DNA from: Lachnospiraceae bacterium
GTDB taxonomy: Bacteria > Bacillota > Clostridia > Lachnospirales > Lachnospiraceae
Assembly: GCA_900769175.1 (NCBI GenBank)
Contig: CAAGFP010000030.1
Location: forward strand, 1-42,271
Reading direction: 5' to 3'
Length of the DNA: 42,271 bases
The position numbers and the translations under genes are program-made. Positions 1 through 8,285 of the stretch are shown piece after piece. Each line of letters opens with the position of its first letter. Positions within the stretch are counted from its first letter, which is position 1. A model generated the notes under the pieces. That model worked only from the letters and a program-made list of their open reading frames with translations. It was not told the DNA's origin and made no database searches.

Positions 1-17
1 CGACGCTCTTCCGATCT
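1..17 (+). other. Illumina sequencing adapter remnant
   Basis: The first 17 bases, CGACGCTCTTCCGATCT, are identical to the 3' end of the standard Illumina TruSeq adapter. They are not phage DNA. Biological sequence starts at about base 18, so this end of the window is an assembly edge and not a natural genome terminus. Confidence 0.97.
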
Positions 18-92
18 CAGCTTTTTCACCGCAAGGCAATTTTTGAGATTATTCCGAAATGTTTTGACGAAATTTTGGAAAATGCCATGTGA
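18..92 (+). CDS. Possible 3' end of an upstream gene (partial)
   Basis: From the first base after the adapter one frame stays open for 24 codons and stops at TGA 90-92, ending EILENAM. It could be the C-terminus of a gene cut off by the assembly edge, 33 bases before the small terminase gene. The fragment is too short to assign to a family, and an open frame of this length can occur by chance. In many related phages an HNH nuclease or packaging-linked gene sits here. Confidence 0.35.
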   Translation, partial: QLFHRKAIFEIIPKCFDEILENAM

Positions 93-125
93 TACATAAA
101 TATCGAAAAAGAAAGGGGCGACACG

Positions 126-437
126 ATGGGCAGATCGGAAGAACTGCATCAGATTTTTGAAGGTATCGACGAAAACCAGAACAAGATTGTGTCGGCTCTG
201 ATCGACGAAGCTGTTTTTGTTGAGGGGCAGCTTACAGAATTGAAGAAATACCCGTTTATCAAATTTCATCCGCAAAATCCGAATCTGCAAAAGGTTACTG
301 CTGCAGGAAAGCAATACCGTGATTATCTGCAAACGTATACGAATATCATTGATAAACTTTGCAGGATATACGGAAAAGACGAAACGGAAGAAGAAAGCCC
401 GCTGCGCGCTTTCCTCAATGGTCTTGCCGGGCAATGA
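126..437 (+). CDS. terS: Terminase small subunit, P27-like
   Basis: This 103-residue protein lies directly upstream of the large terminase and overlaps it by four bases (ATGA). It is mostly helical and ends in an acidic stretch. The segment around residues 50-80, with NP, a V/T-rich turn and a YRDYL/YTNIIDKLCR helix, fits the P27 family of small terminase subunits, which recognise packaging sites on phage DNA and load the motor. The start follows a good ribosome site (AAAGGGG at 112-118). The call rests on position, size and helical pattern more than on a diagnostic motif. A second HTH protein with small-terminase features lies at 35062-35520, so which of the two recognises the packaging site is open. 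Confidence 0.7.
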   Translation: MGRSEELHQIFEGIDENQNKIVSALIDEAVFVEGQLTELKKYPFIKFHPQNPNLQKVTAAGKQYRDYLQTYTNIIDKLCRIYGKDETEEESPLRAFLNGLAGQ

Positions 438-2122
438 GTTATCTACTTGAATACCGTGAAGCAATCCGGAAGCGGGAAATTCTTGCAGGGTATGAAATGA
501 TAACGGAACTTGATAATCTGATTGCTGATCTTGATGACCCGCAATATAGATACGATACCGCGAAAGCGGAAATCACTATCAAGTTTATCGAAAATTGTGT
601 TCGATTGACGAAAAGTCCGTTTTACAATAAGCCCATGAAATTGATGCTGTGGCAAAAGGCATTGATTGAGGTCTCATATGGATTCAAAATTAAGTCGCTT
701 GATACAGATGAATGGGTTGATAGGTTCAATGAAGTTCTGCTTCTTATCACGCGAAAAAACGGAAAAACAGAATTGATCGCTGCACTTGAACTTGCTGAAA
801 TGGTTCTCGGCAGACAAGGTTCTGATATCATATGTTCCGGCACGAATGACAATATTGCGTCCTTGTGCTATGACGCGGTTGATACAATGCGTATGCTGAT
901 TGACCCGTACAACAAAGACACATGGCGCAACCTTAAAGGCATTAAATGTTTTGCGAACAATAACAAAATATTCAAGCTGTCAGAGGGGACGCGCGGAAAA
1001 GAAGGACGCAATATTGACTGGGCTGGAATTGATGAAATACATGAATTGCAGGATGACAGCATCTATAAACCGATTCAGCAGTCTACAAGTACGAAACCAG
1101 ATTTCAAGATTTTCATGTTTTCGTCAGAGGGATTCACAAACGACGGATTCCTTGACGGAAAACTGAAAGAATACCGAAAGATTTTGAACGGCGAAGACCG
1201 GAGCGAAAGCGCAAAACGGAAATTGCCGTGGCTTTATACGCAGGACAGCGAAGCGGAAGTATGGGAAACGAACGAACGCGGTATAAATCCAGCATGGCAA
1301 AAAAGCAATCCGTCAATCGGCGTTGTGAAAACATGGTCGTATTTGCGTGACCGCGTGGATGAAGCGCGAGTAAGCAAGGCAGACAGAATGTTCACCCTGT
1401 CAAAGGATTTCGACTTTAAGGTTTCCAATAGCACGGCATGGCTTGATAAATCTGATTACGATTATGAAAGCAGTTTCGATATTGAGGAATTTCGCAATAC
1501 GGTTTGTCTCGGCGCGGTTGACTTGTCAGAAACAACAGACATGACGTGCGCGAAAATCATGTTGTGCAGAAAAGATGATCGCAGGAAATACACGATGTCG
1601 CATTACTGGATTCCGGAAAGCAAGCTGGAATCATCCGACGATAAAAACGCCGGCGCGAAATACGAAGACTGGGCGCGTGACGGTTTGTTGACAATCTGTG
1701 ACGGAAACGACAACGATCTGTCGCTTGTTGCTGATTGGTTTTATGGTTTTCAGGATAAATATAATATCCGTCTTTTGAAATGCGGATATGACCAACGGTT
1801 CAAACGCGACTGGATTCAGCGTATGGAATATTACGGATGGAACGATCGAGAAGACCTTATAATGATCAATCAGTCTCCGGATGTTTTGCATCTTGCAAAC
1901 TGCCAAACAGAAGCAGATTTGAAAGATAGAATCATCGTCGGTCTGAATTCTATTGATAAATGGTGCTTCGGGAATGCTGCGCTGAAAGTAAACAGCAGCT
2001 TGAAAAGTCTTATCGTAAAAATTGACAACATGAAATCGAGAAGAATTGACGGCGCGGTTGCAAGCGTAATTTTGCAGGAAACATACAACCGATACAAGGT
2101 TGATTTGAATGATTATTTATAG
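434..2122 (+). CDS. terL: Terminase large subunit (Terminase_1 type)
   Basis: The 562-residue packaging ATPase and nuclease translocates DNA into the prohead and cuts concatemers. A Walker A-like motif TRKNGKTE is near residues 106-113, and a Walker B DEIHE follows WAGI at about 200-204. The C-terminal RNase H-like nuclease shows the family's GAVDLSETTD strand, a later GYD, and a final acidic site in RRIDGAVAS. The length is normal for the family. The frame is open further upstream to 359, but the ATG at 434 overlaps the terS stop, which is the usual coupling, so I use it. It is the first strong marker that this is a tailed phage of the HK97/phi-type head lineage. Confidence 0.95.
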   Translation: MSYLLEYREAIRKREILAGYEMITELDNLIADLDDPQYRYDTAKAEITIKFIENCVRLTKSPFYNKPMKLMLWQKALIEVSYGFKIKSLDTDEWVDRFNEVLLLITRKNGKTELIAALELAEMVLGRQGSDIICSGTNDNIASLCYDAVDTMRMLIDPYNKDTWRNLKGIKCFANNNKIFKLSEGTRGKEGRNIDWAGIDEIHELQDDSIYKPIQQSTSTKPDFKIFMFSSEGFTNDGFLDGKLKEYRKILNGEDRSESAKRKLPWLYTQDSEAEVWETNERGINPAWQKSNPSIGVVKTWSYLRDRVDEARVSKADRMFTLSKDFDFKVSNSTAWLDKSDYDYESSFDIEEFRNTVCLGAVDLSETTDMTCAKIMLCRKDDRRKYTMSHYWIPESKLESSDDKNAGAKYEDWARDGLLTICDGNDNDLSLVADWFYGFQDKYNIRLLKCGYDQRFKRDWIQRMEYYGWNDREDLIMINQSPDVLHLANCQTEADLKDRIIVGLNSIDKWCFGNAALKVNSSLKSLIVKIDNMKSRRIDGAVASVILQETYNRYKVDLNDYL

Positions 2123-2133
2123 GGGGTGATATA

Positions 2134-3366
2134 TTGGGATGGTTTCAAAAGGTTTTCAGAAAACCGAAATATGATGGTGTACCGAATATCGCTGAAATTT
2201 TGAGCGGCATCACCCCTGTATATTCAACTGGATTCGGCGAAAACATTTACGCAAGCGACGTTGTGCAGCAAGCGATTTTTGCAATAGTTTCAGAGTTGAA
2301 AAAACTTGACCCGACACACGTCCGAACATCCGGCGGCGACTTTACGCAAGTGGACGGAAATATTCAGCGAGTTCTTGACGCTCCGAATCCGCTTATGACG
2401 ACATCGGAATTTATCGAAAAAATATCGTGGAATCTGCTGCTTAATTATAATGCGTGGGTTTATCCGTTGTGGGAAGGAAACACGCTGACCGCTCTTTATC
2501 CGTTGCAGCCGTCAAAGGTTGAATTTGATCCGGACTACGGCGGAACCGGGCAGACATATGTACGACTTACATTTCCGAATGGCTATGTCGGCGATCTTCC
2601 GTATGACGAAATCATTCACTTGAAATACAAGTACGCATTCAGCGAATACATGGGCGGCAACAAAGAAGGGAAACCGGATTTCAAGCCGCTGCTTGATACT
2701 CTTGAATTGAACGATACCTTGCTGAAAGGACTTGCGAAATCTCTTAAAATACAAACCGCAATCAATGGCGTAATCAAAATGAAAACGATGGCGAATATGG
2801 ACGACCAGATAGCCAAAGTGAAAGAGTTTGAAGCGAAGCTGAAAGCAAACGAAAGCGGATTTCTTGTTACTGATATCATGAACGAATATATGCCGCTTAC
2901 GAAGCAGCTGAAAGTCGTTGACGAAACAACATTGAAATTCATCGACGAAAAGATTCTGCGGACGTTCGGTGTTTCCGTTGCAATCATAAACGGAGATTAT
3001 AAGAAAGAACAGTACGAAGCGTTCTATCAGAAGACGCTTGAGCCGATCATCAAGAGCATGGGACAGTCTTTCACGAAAGGAATTTTCACAAAGCACCAGA
3101 CGCAAGGGTTCAATAACAAAATCATTTTCTATGTAAAGGAATTGATTTTCATGAGTACGTCGCAGAAACTTGAACTTTTCACACGTCTCGGTGAACGAGG
3201 TTCCTGCTACGAAAATGAATTCCGAACGGCGTTCGGTCTTCGACCGATACCGGAACTTGAAGGAGTACGAATGGCATCACTGAACTACATCAATTCCAAA
3301 AACGCGGATAAATATCAAGTCGGTGGAAATCAAGGTGACGGAAAGGAAGGTGTAACGGATGAGTAA
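2134..3366 (+). CDS. Portal protein (HK97 family)
   Basis: This 410-residue protein has the length and sequence style of HK97/phi-105-type portals, the dodecameric ring at the capsid vertex through which DNA enters and leaves. Supporting segments are the N-terminal VVQQAIFAIVSELKKLDP helix, the LLLNYNAWVYPLW strand and the conserved LRTFGVSVAIING region near residue 280. It starts at TTG 2134, eleven bases after the terminase stop, behind a strong AGGGGGTGAT ribosome site at 2121-2130. The next gene begins eight bases before its stop but is not the expected protease; a three-gene insertion separates the two. Confidence 0.93.
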   Translation: MGWFQKVFRKPKYDGVPNIAEILSGITPVYSTGFGENIYASDVVQQAIFAIVSELKKLDPTHVRTSGGDFTQVDGNIQRVLDAPNPLMTTSEFIEKISWNLLLNYNAWVYPLWEGNTLTALYPLQPSKVEFDPDYGGTGQTYVRLTFPNGYVGDLPYDEIIHLKYKYAFSEYMGGNKEGKPDFKPLLDTLELNDTLLKGLAKSLKIQTAINGVIKMKTMANMDDQIAKVKEFEAKLKANESGFLVTDIMNEYMPLTKQLKVVDETTLKFIDEKILRTFGVSVAIINGDYKKEQYEAFYQKTLEPIIKSMGQSFTKGIFTKHQTQGFNNKIIFYVKELIFMSTSQKLELFTRLGERGSCYENEFRTAFGLRPIPELEGVRMASLNYINSKNADKYQVGGNQGDGKEGVTDE

Positions 3367-3958
3367 TTTACCTGATATTTTTGCTTTCTGTGCAGCTGGC
3401 TGTAAATGGAAAGTGCCGCATTTAAGTGATTTCAATGACTTGAAAACCATTGTTGAAAACTCTGTTGTTGCATCAGGTTCATATGTTGGAGAAGGAATAG
3501 GAACAGTAAATTACAATGTTTCAGTTGTTTCAGTGTCAGGAACAGATGAAATAACTTTTACAAAAGTATCAACAAATTACAGAGAAATTGAACTTCCTTT
3601 CGAACCGAGCGCGCTTCTGATTATGGTAGACGGTTATTCGACATTGAAAGTAATTAAAAACACTAATATAACCGCATATCCTATTTTTAATGTATATAAG
3701 GACGGCATCAGAAATTATACATCAAGAATCGGAAGTATCAATTATGTAAATACAATAAATATTTCTGGTAACAAATTGCAGGTTATTGGGAATGCAGCTG
3801 CAACGTGTGTTTCGTGGGACATGGGAGCGGCTGGTGAAGAAAGCAGATGGACTTTTGAATTTGATGGAATGTCGGCTTCGACAAGTGATCGTACAGATTC
3901 TCCATCAAATTATTTCGATAAATTGGGTGATAAGTACACGTGGCTTGCAATGAAATGA
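3359..3958 (+). CDS. Fibre-like protein inserted between portal and protease
   Basis: I do not recognise a named family for the whole 199-residue protein. From about residue 38 it reads GSYVGEGIGT, then a strand-rich block and an LPFEPSALLIMVDGY motif. This resembles the repeating domain GTYxGxG...FEPKxVII found in the tail-fibre and receptor-binding tips of Clostridia phages. The rest is beta-rich and ends in DKYTWLAMK. It overlaps the portal stop by eight bases. The DNA is visibly richer in A/T and uses different codons from the portal and capsid genes, which suggests later acquisition. It could be an extra capsid-surface or receptor-binding protein, or a passenger (moron) gene. Such proteins are normally found at the tail end. 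Confidence 0.55.
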   Translation: MSNLPDIFAFCAAGCKWKVPHLSDFNDLKTIVENSVVASGSYVGEGIGTVNYNVSVVSVSGTDEITFTKVSTNYREIELPFEPSALLIMVDGYSTLKVIKNTNITAYPIFNVYKDGIRNYTSRIGSINYVNTINISGNKLQVIGNAAATCVSWDMGAAGEESRWTFEFDGMSASTSDRTDSPSNYFDKLGDKYTWLAMK

Positions 3959-3970
3959 GGTGATGAAAGC

Positions 3971-4306
3971 ATGATTGTATATTCTGTTGGAGAAGAATAC
4001 AAATTCTATCAGTCGAGGACGGACAGACCGAATTCTGACTGGACGGGGAAAGCGGAACACGTCATTGATGAAAACAATCCGGCGAATGATGCGCTGATCA
4101 GAAAAATCAAATCATATGCGCCATTGTTTTCATACGTGACAGACGCAAACGGTAATCTGATTGACGTTGAAAAAACAGGCGATTTTGAGCGTGAAGAACC
4201 GAAAGAAGAAATCGACATTTTGATAGAAGAAAACAAAACGCTAAAAGAACAGATTTCGATGCTTGAAGACTGTATCGTCGAAATGGCTGGAATTGTCTAT
4301 GCGTAA
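3971..4306 (+). CDS. Small protein with C-terminal coiled coil, fibre-associated type
   Basis: The 111-residue protein has a mixed N-terminal part and a charged C-terminal heptad stretch (EEIDILIEENKTLKEQISML) that predicts a short coiled coil. Proteins of this shape usually follow tail-fibre genes in Firmicutes phages, where they may act as fibre chaperones or trimerising partners. Here it follows the fibre-like gene at 3359 and precedes a CD1375-like gene, so the three appear to be one module. The ribosome site is GAGGTGATGAAAGC before ATG 3971. The chaperone idea is an inference from gene order. Confidence 0.5.
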   Translation: MIVYSVGEEYKFYQSRTDRPNSDWTGKAEHVIDENNPANDALIRKIKSYAPLFSYVTDANGNLIDVEKTGDFEREEPKEEIDILIEENKTLKEQISMLEDCIVEMAGIVYA

Positions 4307-4352
4307 TATTTTACAAACAATATATTTTATTATTTTAAAAGGAGATAAAGAA

Positions 4353-4502
4353 ATGATGGCTATGCTTTTTGCAATTAGAATCACCAGAGGTAAGAACGAT
4401 TTTGAAGACGTTCCGGCGAAGCTGAAAGAGCAGGTTTCCGAAATCCTCATCAATGACTACGGCAGACCCGATCTTGTACCGGAAGAATACCGGACAGCAT
4501 AA
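4353..4502 (+). CDS. CD1375-like small phage protein
   Basis: The 49-residue product has the pattern of the CD1375-like family: hydrophobic N-terminus with ITRGKNDFEDVPAKLKEQV, ending in a short VPEEYRTA tail. These tiny proteins are usually encoded just after tail-fibre genes in Clostridia and Bacillus phages, and their function is unknown. The frame is open from 4263, but the ATG at 4353 follows AAAAGGAG at 4337-4344 and gives the family's normal length. Its presence here supports the view that 3359-4502 is a displaced fibre-end module. Confidence 0.6.
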   Translation: MMAMLFAIRITRGKNDFEDVPAKLKEQVSEILINDYGRPDLVPEEYRTA

Positions 4503-4521
4503 ACACAAAAGGGGTGTTTGA

Positions 4522-5154
4522 ATGGAATATTTCAGAAGAAACTACCCGGCAGAATTCCGATCTGATGAATCGTCCGGACTGATTGAGGGTGTGCCGATTG
4601 TGTTCGACACCCCGACGGATATCGGCGGATGGTTTCAGGAAACGATCTGCGCGGGTGCAATATCACAGGACATCATCAAGGACGTGCGGTTTTTCTGGAA
4701 CCATAATACCGATGAAAAAGCAATCGCGCGGACTATTATTCCGATTGAAAAAACAGGTGGCATGACGCTGACCGTTGAAAGCACAGGCGTGAGAATGCTT
4801 GTTAATCCAAACCGAAAGAGAACAGACGCAAATGATCTGTGCCTTGCGGTTGAAGATGGCGTTATCAATGCAATGTCGTTTATGTTCGGCGTTGCGGAAG
4901 AACGCTGGGAAGATGAAGACACGGATTATCCGAAACGCTTCATCACAAGGATTGACCCATTGATCGAGGTGTCGGCGGTAAACTTCCCCGCCTACAGATC
5001 GACATCAATATATGCGCGGGGTGACGCGGCATCGGAAAATGACCGCGCCGTACTGGAAAAGTTACGGGAAAAGCGCAGAGCCAAAGCGGGAAGCATGGCG
5101 ATATCAATGGAAGTACGAAAAATCATGTATCAATACGGAGGTTTTAAGAAATGA
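4522..5154 (+). CDS. Prohead protease (HK97 gp4 / peptidase S78 family)
   Basis: This 210-residue serine protease matures the capsid by cutting the scaffold part of the capsid protein and then itself. The N-terminal GVPIVFDTPTDIGG strand is typical. The catalytic histidine is probably His61 in FFWNHN and the nucleophile Ser119 in AMSFMFGV; ITRIDPLIEVSAVNFPAY is the conserved closing segment with the third catalytic acidic residue. The stop overlaps the capsid gene start by four bases (ATGA). A good ribosome site (AAGGGGTG) precedes ATG 4522. Confidence 0.93.
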   Translation: MEYFRRNYPAEFRSDESSGLIEGVPIVFDTPTDIGGWFQETICAGAISQDIIKDVRFFWNHNTDEKAIARTIIPIEKTGGMTLTVESTGVRMLVNPNRKRTDANDLCLAVEDGVINAMSFMFGVAEERWEDEDTDYPKRFITRIDPLIEVSAVNFPAYRSTSIYARGDAASENDRAVLEKLREKRRAKAGSMAISMEVRKIMYQYGGFKK

Positions 5155-6437
5155 AAGAATTTTTACTGAATCTCATCAAAAGAAAGAAGGAGCAGCGCAA
5201 GTCGCTGCATGACGCGCTGATCGCAACTGACAGCAGGGAGGAACGTTCTTCTATTGCTGAATCCATGAATGCGATTGACACGGAAATCGAAGAAGCAGAA
5301 GCACAGGTCGCCGCGATTGAAGCGGAAGAAGCAAGAAACGCGCAGAAGAATCCGCCCGCGTTCAATCCGACCGCTGCTTTCAAAGCACCTACTGTTCCCG
5401 GTCAGGCAGCAAGAGGAGAAGACCCGCTGTCTACGATGGAATACCGTACCGCATTCATGGCGTATGTGCAGAACGGTACGCAGAATCCTGTCCTGCAGCA
5501 GCGGGCAGACGCAGAACACGTTTCCGGTGATCTCGGTATCCTCCTGCCGAATACCATCGTAAACGAAATCATCAAGGGTGTTGAACACGTTTACGGGCAG
5601 CTTTACAGCCGCGTCAAAAAGACGAATGTCAAGGGCGGTGTACAGTATCCGATCGGTGCATTCTCCGCTACGATGTACTGGGACGGCACCGCCGGAACCG
5701 ATACCGAACACGGCGTTTCCGAAAAGCAGAAGACCGGCGGCATCACCGGCTATGTGCAGTTTACGTACCATATCGGCGAAATCCGCATTGCGCAGTCTCT
5801 GTTGCAGTCCGTTGTAACAGTCGAAGCGTTTGAAGCTGAAATCGTAAAGGCTCTTGTCGAAGCATATGTAAAGGCAATGGACGAAGCAATTCTGAACGGC
5901 GACGGCACGAAGCAGCCGGAAGGCATTCTGACCGAAGCGGCAAAGGTTTCCGGAAGCAGAATCCCTGCTTTGAATATCATCACGTTCAGCGCGACAGATA
6001 TTGCAGACTGGACGCAGTGGCAGAAGAAACTTTTCGCAAAGATTCCGCTTTCCATGCGTGGACTTCGCCCGGAATTTGTCATGACACCGGAAACATGGGA
6101 AAGCAATATCATGACGCTTGCGGATGACAATAATCGTCCGGTATACCGCGAAACCTACAATCCGACCACAGGCGACGAAACTGCTACGTTCAAGGGACGC
6201 AATGTCGTTTTCGTTGAAGAAGGCGGCATCAAGTCTTTCGATGGCGCATCTACCGGCGACATTTTCGGTATGCTCTGGGTGCCGGAAAAAGCATATGCAA
6301 TCAACAGCAATATGCAGTTCGGTTACAAGAAGTATTTCGACGAAGAAACAAATCAGTGGATTACAAAGGCACTTGTGATCTGCGACGGCAAGGTGCTTGA
6401 CGGTAAGTACATCTATCTGCTGAAAAAGGGTGCCTGA
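5151..6437 (+). CDS. Major capsid protein (HK97 fold)
   Basis: The 428-residue protein has the HK97 major capsid layout. Residues 1 to about 80 form a charged helical coiled coil (the delta or scaffold domain), followed by a Pro/Ala-rich linker with a likely protease cut near RGEDPLSTM at about 90. The capsid core follows, with LLPNTIVNEIIKGVE, GDGTKQPEGIL and FVMTPETW, motifs common in this family. It is translationally coupled to the protease. Codon use is the most optimised in the window (high GC at third positions), as expected for the most abundant product. That bias also creates a long meaningless reading frame on the opposite strand. Confidence 0.95.
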   Translation: MKEFLLNLIKRKKEQRKSLHDALIATDSREERSSIAESMNAIDTEIEEAEAQVAAIEAEEARNAQKNPPAFNPTAAFKAPTVPGQAARGEDPLSTMEYRTAFMAYVQNGTQNPVLQQRADAEHVSGDLGILLPNTIVNEIIKGVEHVYGQLYSRVKKTNVKGGVQYPIGAFSATMYWDGTAGTDTEHGVSEKQKTGGITGYVQFTYHIGEIRIAQSLLQSVVTVEAFEAEIVKALVEAYVKAMDEAILNGDGTKQPEGILTEAAKVSGSRIPALNIITFSATDIADWTQWQKKLFAKIPLSMRGLRPEFVMTPETWESNIMTLADDNNRPVYRETYNPTTGDETATFKGRNVVFVEEGGIKSFDGASTGDIFGMLWVPEKAYAINSNMQFGYKKYFDEETNQWITKALVICDGKVLDGKYIYLLKKGA

Positions 6438-6454
6438 TGAAAGGGGTGTGACAT

Positions 6455-6835
6455 ATGGCACGAAAGAAAAATTGCCTTCTTGATATGCTCCAGAATGTCA
6501 CAGGAAAATCCGTTCCGGAAGACACGCTGAAAAACTGCCGGACAACGTGTGAAGTTTTGGATGCGTTTAACGATCTTTATGCATGCGTTGTAAATTTCAC
6601 AGGCGTTATATCGAGCACAAATGTGACAAGTTCGATGACTGTTACAGTTAAGGATTCGAACGGCGAAACCGTTAAGCATGTAGAAGCGCGAAAATATCGC
6701 TTGAAAGAAGGCAGCTATACGTATAGCGCGGAAGCAAGCGGAGCAGTTGCAAAAAACGACGTTGCTTTCACAATTACAAATTCAGACGAACAGACCGGAA
6801 CGAAAAATATTATCGTGCAGTTTACAGCCGCATGA
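6455..6835 (+). CDS. Probable capsid decoration or head protein with Ig-like domain
   Basis: The 126-residue product has a helical N-terminal region (about 1-45) and a beta-rich C-terminal half. SMTVTVKDSNGETVKHVEA and RLKEGSYTYSAEASG look like a carboxypeptidase-regulatory or Ig-like beta sandwich with repeated VTVKD/YTY strands. Small proteins directly after the capsid gene are commonly head decoration or head-fibre proteins, so this is the favoured role, inferred from position. Ribosome site AAAGGGGTG precedes ATG 6455. Confidence 0.55.
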   Translation: MARKKNCLLDMLQNVTGKSVPEDTLKNCRTTCEVLDAFNDLYACVVNFTGVISSTNVTSSMTVTVKDSNGETVKHVEARKYRLKEGSYTYSAEASGAVAKNDVAFTITNSDEQTGTKNIIVQFTAA

Positions 6836-6852
6836 AATAAGAGGTGATACAA

Positions 6853-7176
6853 ATGATGGTTGAGAGATTAGAACCGATTACAGACGCGGAATTGCTTGTG
6901 ATAGTAAAGGGTAGCTTAAATATCACTGGTGAATATCACGACGCAACGCTGAAATATCTGATTGCAGAAGTACAGGAATACTTGAAAAGCGCAGGTGTAA
7001 AGCATTCGCCTGATTGCGATGTTCTCGGTTCTTCTCTCGCCGTCGGCTGTATTGCTCGCGGTGTCTCTGACCTGTGGAATTACGGTAACGGAGAAACAAA
7101 GCTGTCTGATTATTTTTATCAACGCGCTGATCAGTTACGCGGAATCACGCTTGCAAAGGACGGTGACGGCGCGTGA
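6853..7176 (+). CDS. Head-tail connector (gp6-like, QLRG type)
   Basis: The 107-residue helical protein ends with YFYQRADQLRGITL, the QLRG signature of gp6-like head-tail connector proteins that attach below the portal ring. The order after the capsid genes fits. GTG 6844 is in frame but lies inside the ribosome site (GAGGTGAT, 6841-6848), so the start is ATG 6853 or 6856. The stop overlaps the next gene's GTG start (GTGA). Confidence 0.85.
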   Translation: MMVERLEPITDAELLVIVKGSLNITGEYHDATLKYLIAEVQEYLKSAGVKHSPDCDVLGSSLAVGCIARGVSDLWNYGNGETKLSDYFYQRADQLRGITLAKDGDGA

Positions 7177-7511
7177 AACAGTATACGCCGAACGTGCCGT
7201 TTAATGTCCCTGCAATGCACATGAAGCGTACTGTCGAAAAGATAAACGGTATGAATCAAGAATCTTATGTTGATTCTGGAATGTTTTACTGCGCCGCCAA
7301 AAGTTACGGTGGCACGGAAAAGATTGTGAATGATGTTTATGTGGTTGAAGACACATGGACGATTGACACATGGTATAATCCTGCAATCAAAAAAGGCGAT
7401 CATATCCGTTTCCTTGACGATAACAGCGAATTTGAGGTACTTGCAAGCCCGGAGAACATCAACAGACGCGGGCAGTATATGAGATTTAAGGTGACGATGA
7501 TAAGTGGCTAA
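7173..7511 (+). CDS. Head closure / head-tail joining protein
   Basis: This 112-residue beta-rich protein contains DTWTIDTWYNPAIKKGDHIRF and a final QYMRFKVTMISG strand, matching the pattern of the phage head-tail joining family (SPP1 gp16-like stopper). These proteins close the head and accept the tail. The start is GTG 7173, overlapping the previous stop, and the end overlaps the next gene by eight bases, so it is part of a tightly coupled connector operon. The assignment comes from position, size and strand pattern. Confidence 0.75.
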   Translation: MKQYTPNVPFNVPAMHMKRTVEKINGMNQESYVDSGMFYCAAKSYGGTEKIVNDVYVVEDTWTIDTWYNPAIKKGDHIRFLDDNSEFEVLASPENINRRGQYMRFKVTMISG

Positions 7512-7935
7512 AAATCGAAAATTCAAGGGAAGTTCAATCAAGCGCGGAAACATCGTCGAGATGTACGGCGTGAAAGAACTGCTCAAGAAAATTGAAGATG
7601 CCGGCGGCAAGGTTGATGAAGCGGTACAAAAAGCGGCTGACAAATCGCTTGAAATAGTCGGAGAAGATATGCAGAAATTCATGTTGAACCACAAACAAAG
7701 CGGTGGAACATACACAAGTTTTGAGCATATCAAAGCAAGTATCAAAGGAAATAAGGTTGAAGCAATGGTCGGCTATAACAGTAAGAACGGCGGACTTCCG
7801 GCGATATTTCTTGACGTTGGTACACCAAAGCAGAAACCGTATTTTTACAGATATTATGCTGTTGAAAAAAACCGACAGAAAATCGAACAGATTCAGCGCG
7901 AAACGCTTGAAGAAATTATCGGGGGGTTAGGTTGA
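7504..7935 (+). CDS. Tail completion protein (HK97 gp10-like)
   Basis: The 143-residue protein starts at GTG 7504 inside the end of the previous gene. The pattern of an N-terminal helix pair followed by GGTYTSFEHIKASIKGNKVEAMVGYNSK and a PAIFLDVGTPKQKPYFYR segment is characteristic of HK97-gp10-type proteins, where a conserved G-T followed by P-x-PF/PYFY is usual. They sit at the neck and are needed for tail attachment or tail length control. Confidence 0.85.
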   Translation: MAKNRKFKGSSIKRGNIVEMYGVKELLKKIEDAGGKVDEAVQKAADKSLEIVGEDMQKFMLNHKQSGGTYTSFEHIKASIKGNKVEAMVGYNSKNGGLPAIFLDVGTPKQKPYFYRYYAVEKNRQKIEQIQRETLEEIIGGLG

Positions 7936-8282
7936 TGGAAGAACTTTTCGCGCTTCTTGACGAAATCGGATATCCGTATTTCAGACAAGGAAGCATGAGC
8001 GACAAAGACTATAAACCTGAGTTTTTCACTTACTGGAACATCGACACGACAAACGATAGTTTCTACGATAACAATGAAACAAGATACATTGAGTATATAC
8101 AAGTCGGACTGTATACAAACAATGCACGATCAGTATATACGCTGATGGATGATTTCATTGAGAGGGCAAAAAATCGCGGATTTGTTATTGTAGGACGACC
8201 ACAGGACGCAAACGCAGACAAGACGGAGTATTTCGGGCGCGTCTGCTATTTACGAAAAATCAATAAAATACAGGGGGAATAA
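7935..8282 (+). CDS. Tail terminator-like protein
   Basis: The 115-residue protein occupies the slot between gp10-like and major tail proteins that normally holds the tail terminator (SPP1 gp17, DUF3168 or similar). It has an N-terminal helix, a strand-turn block with ETRYIEYIQVGLYT, a central helix and C-terminal strands, which suits that fold. TTG 7932 is also possible, but ATG 7935 overlaps the previous stop (TGATG) and follows a G-rich ribosome site, so it is preferred. Confidence 0.7.
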   Translation: MEELFALLDEIGYPYFRQGSMSDKDYKPEFFTYWNIDTTNDSFYDNNETRYIEYIQVGLYTNNARSVYTLMDDFIERAKNRGFVIVGRPQDANADKTEYFGRVCYLRKINKIQGE

Positions 8283-8285
8283 TAC

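Noticed and set aside
2512..3105. 197-codon minus-strand frame inside the portal gene
   Set aside because: The portal reading is well supported. The minus frame yields Phe/Arg-rich sequence without motifs.
5163..6461. 432-codon open frame on the minus strand, opposite the capsid gene
   Set aside because: It mirrors almost exactly the capsid gene, whose strong codon bias removes stop codons from the opposite strand. The translation is low-complexity in character, matches no family and has no suitable ribosome site.
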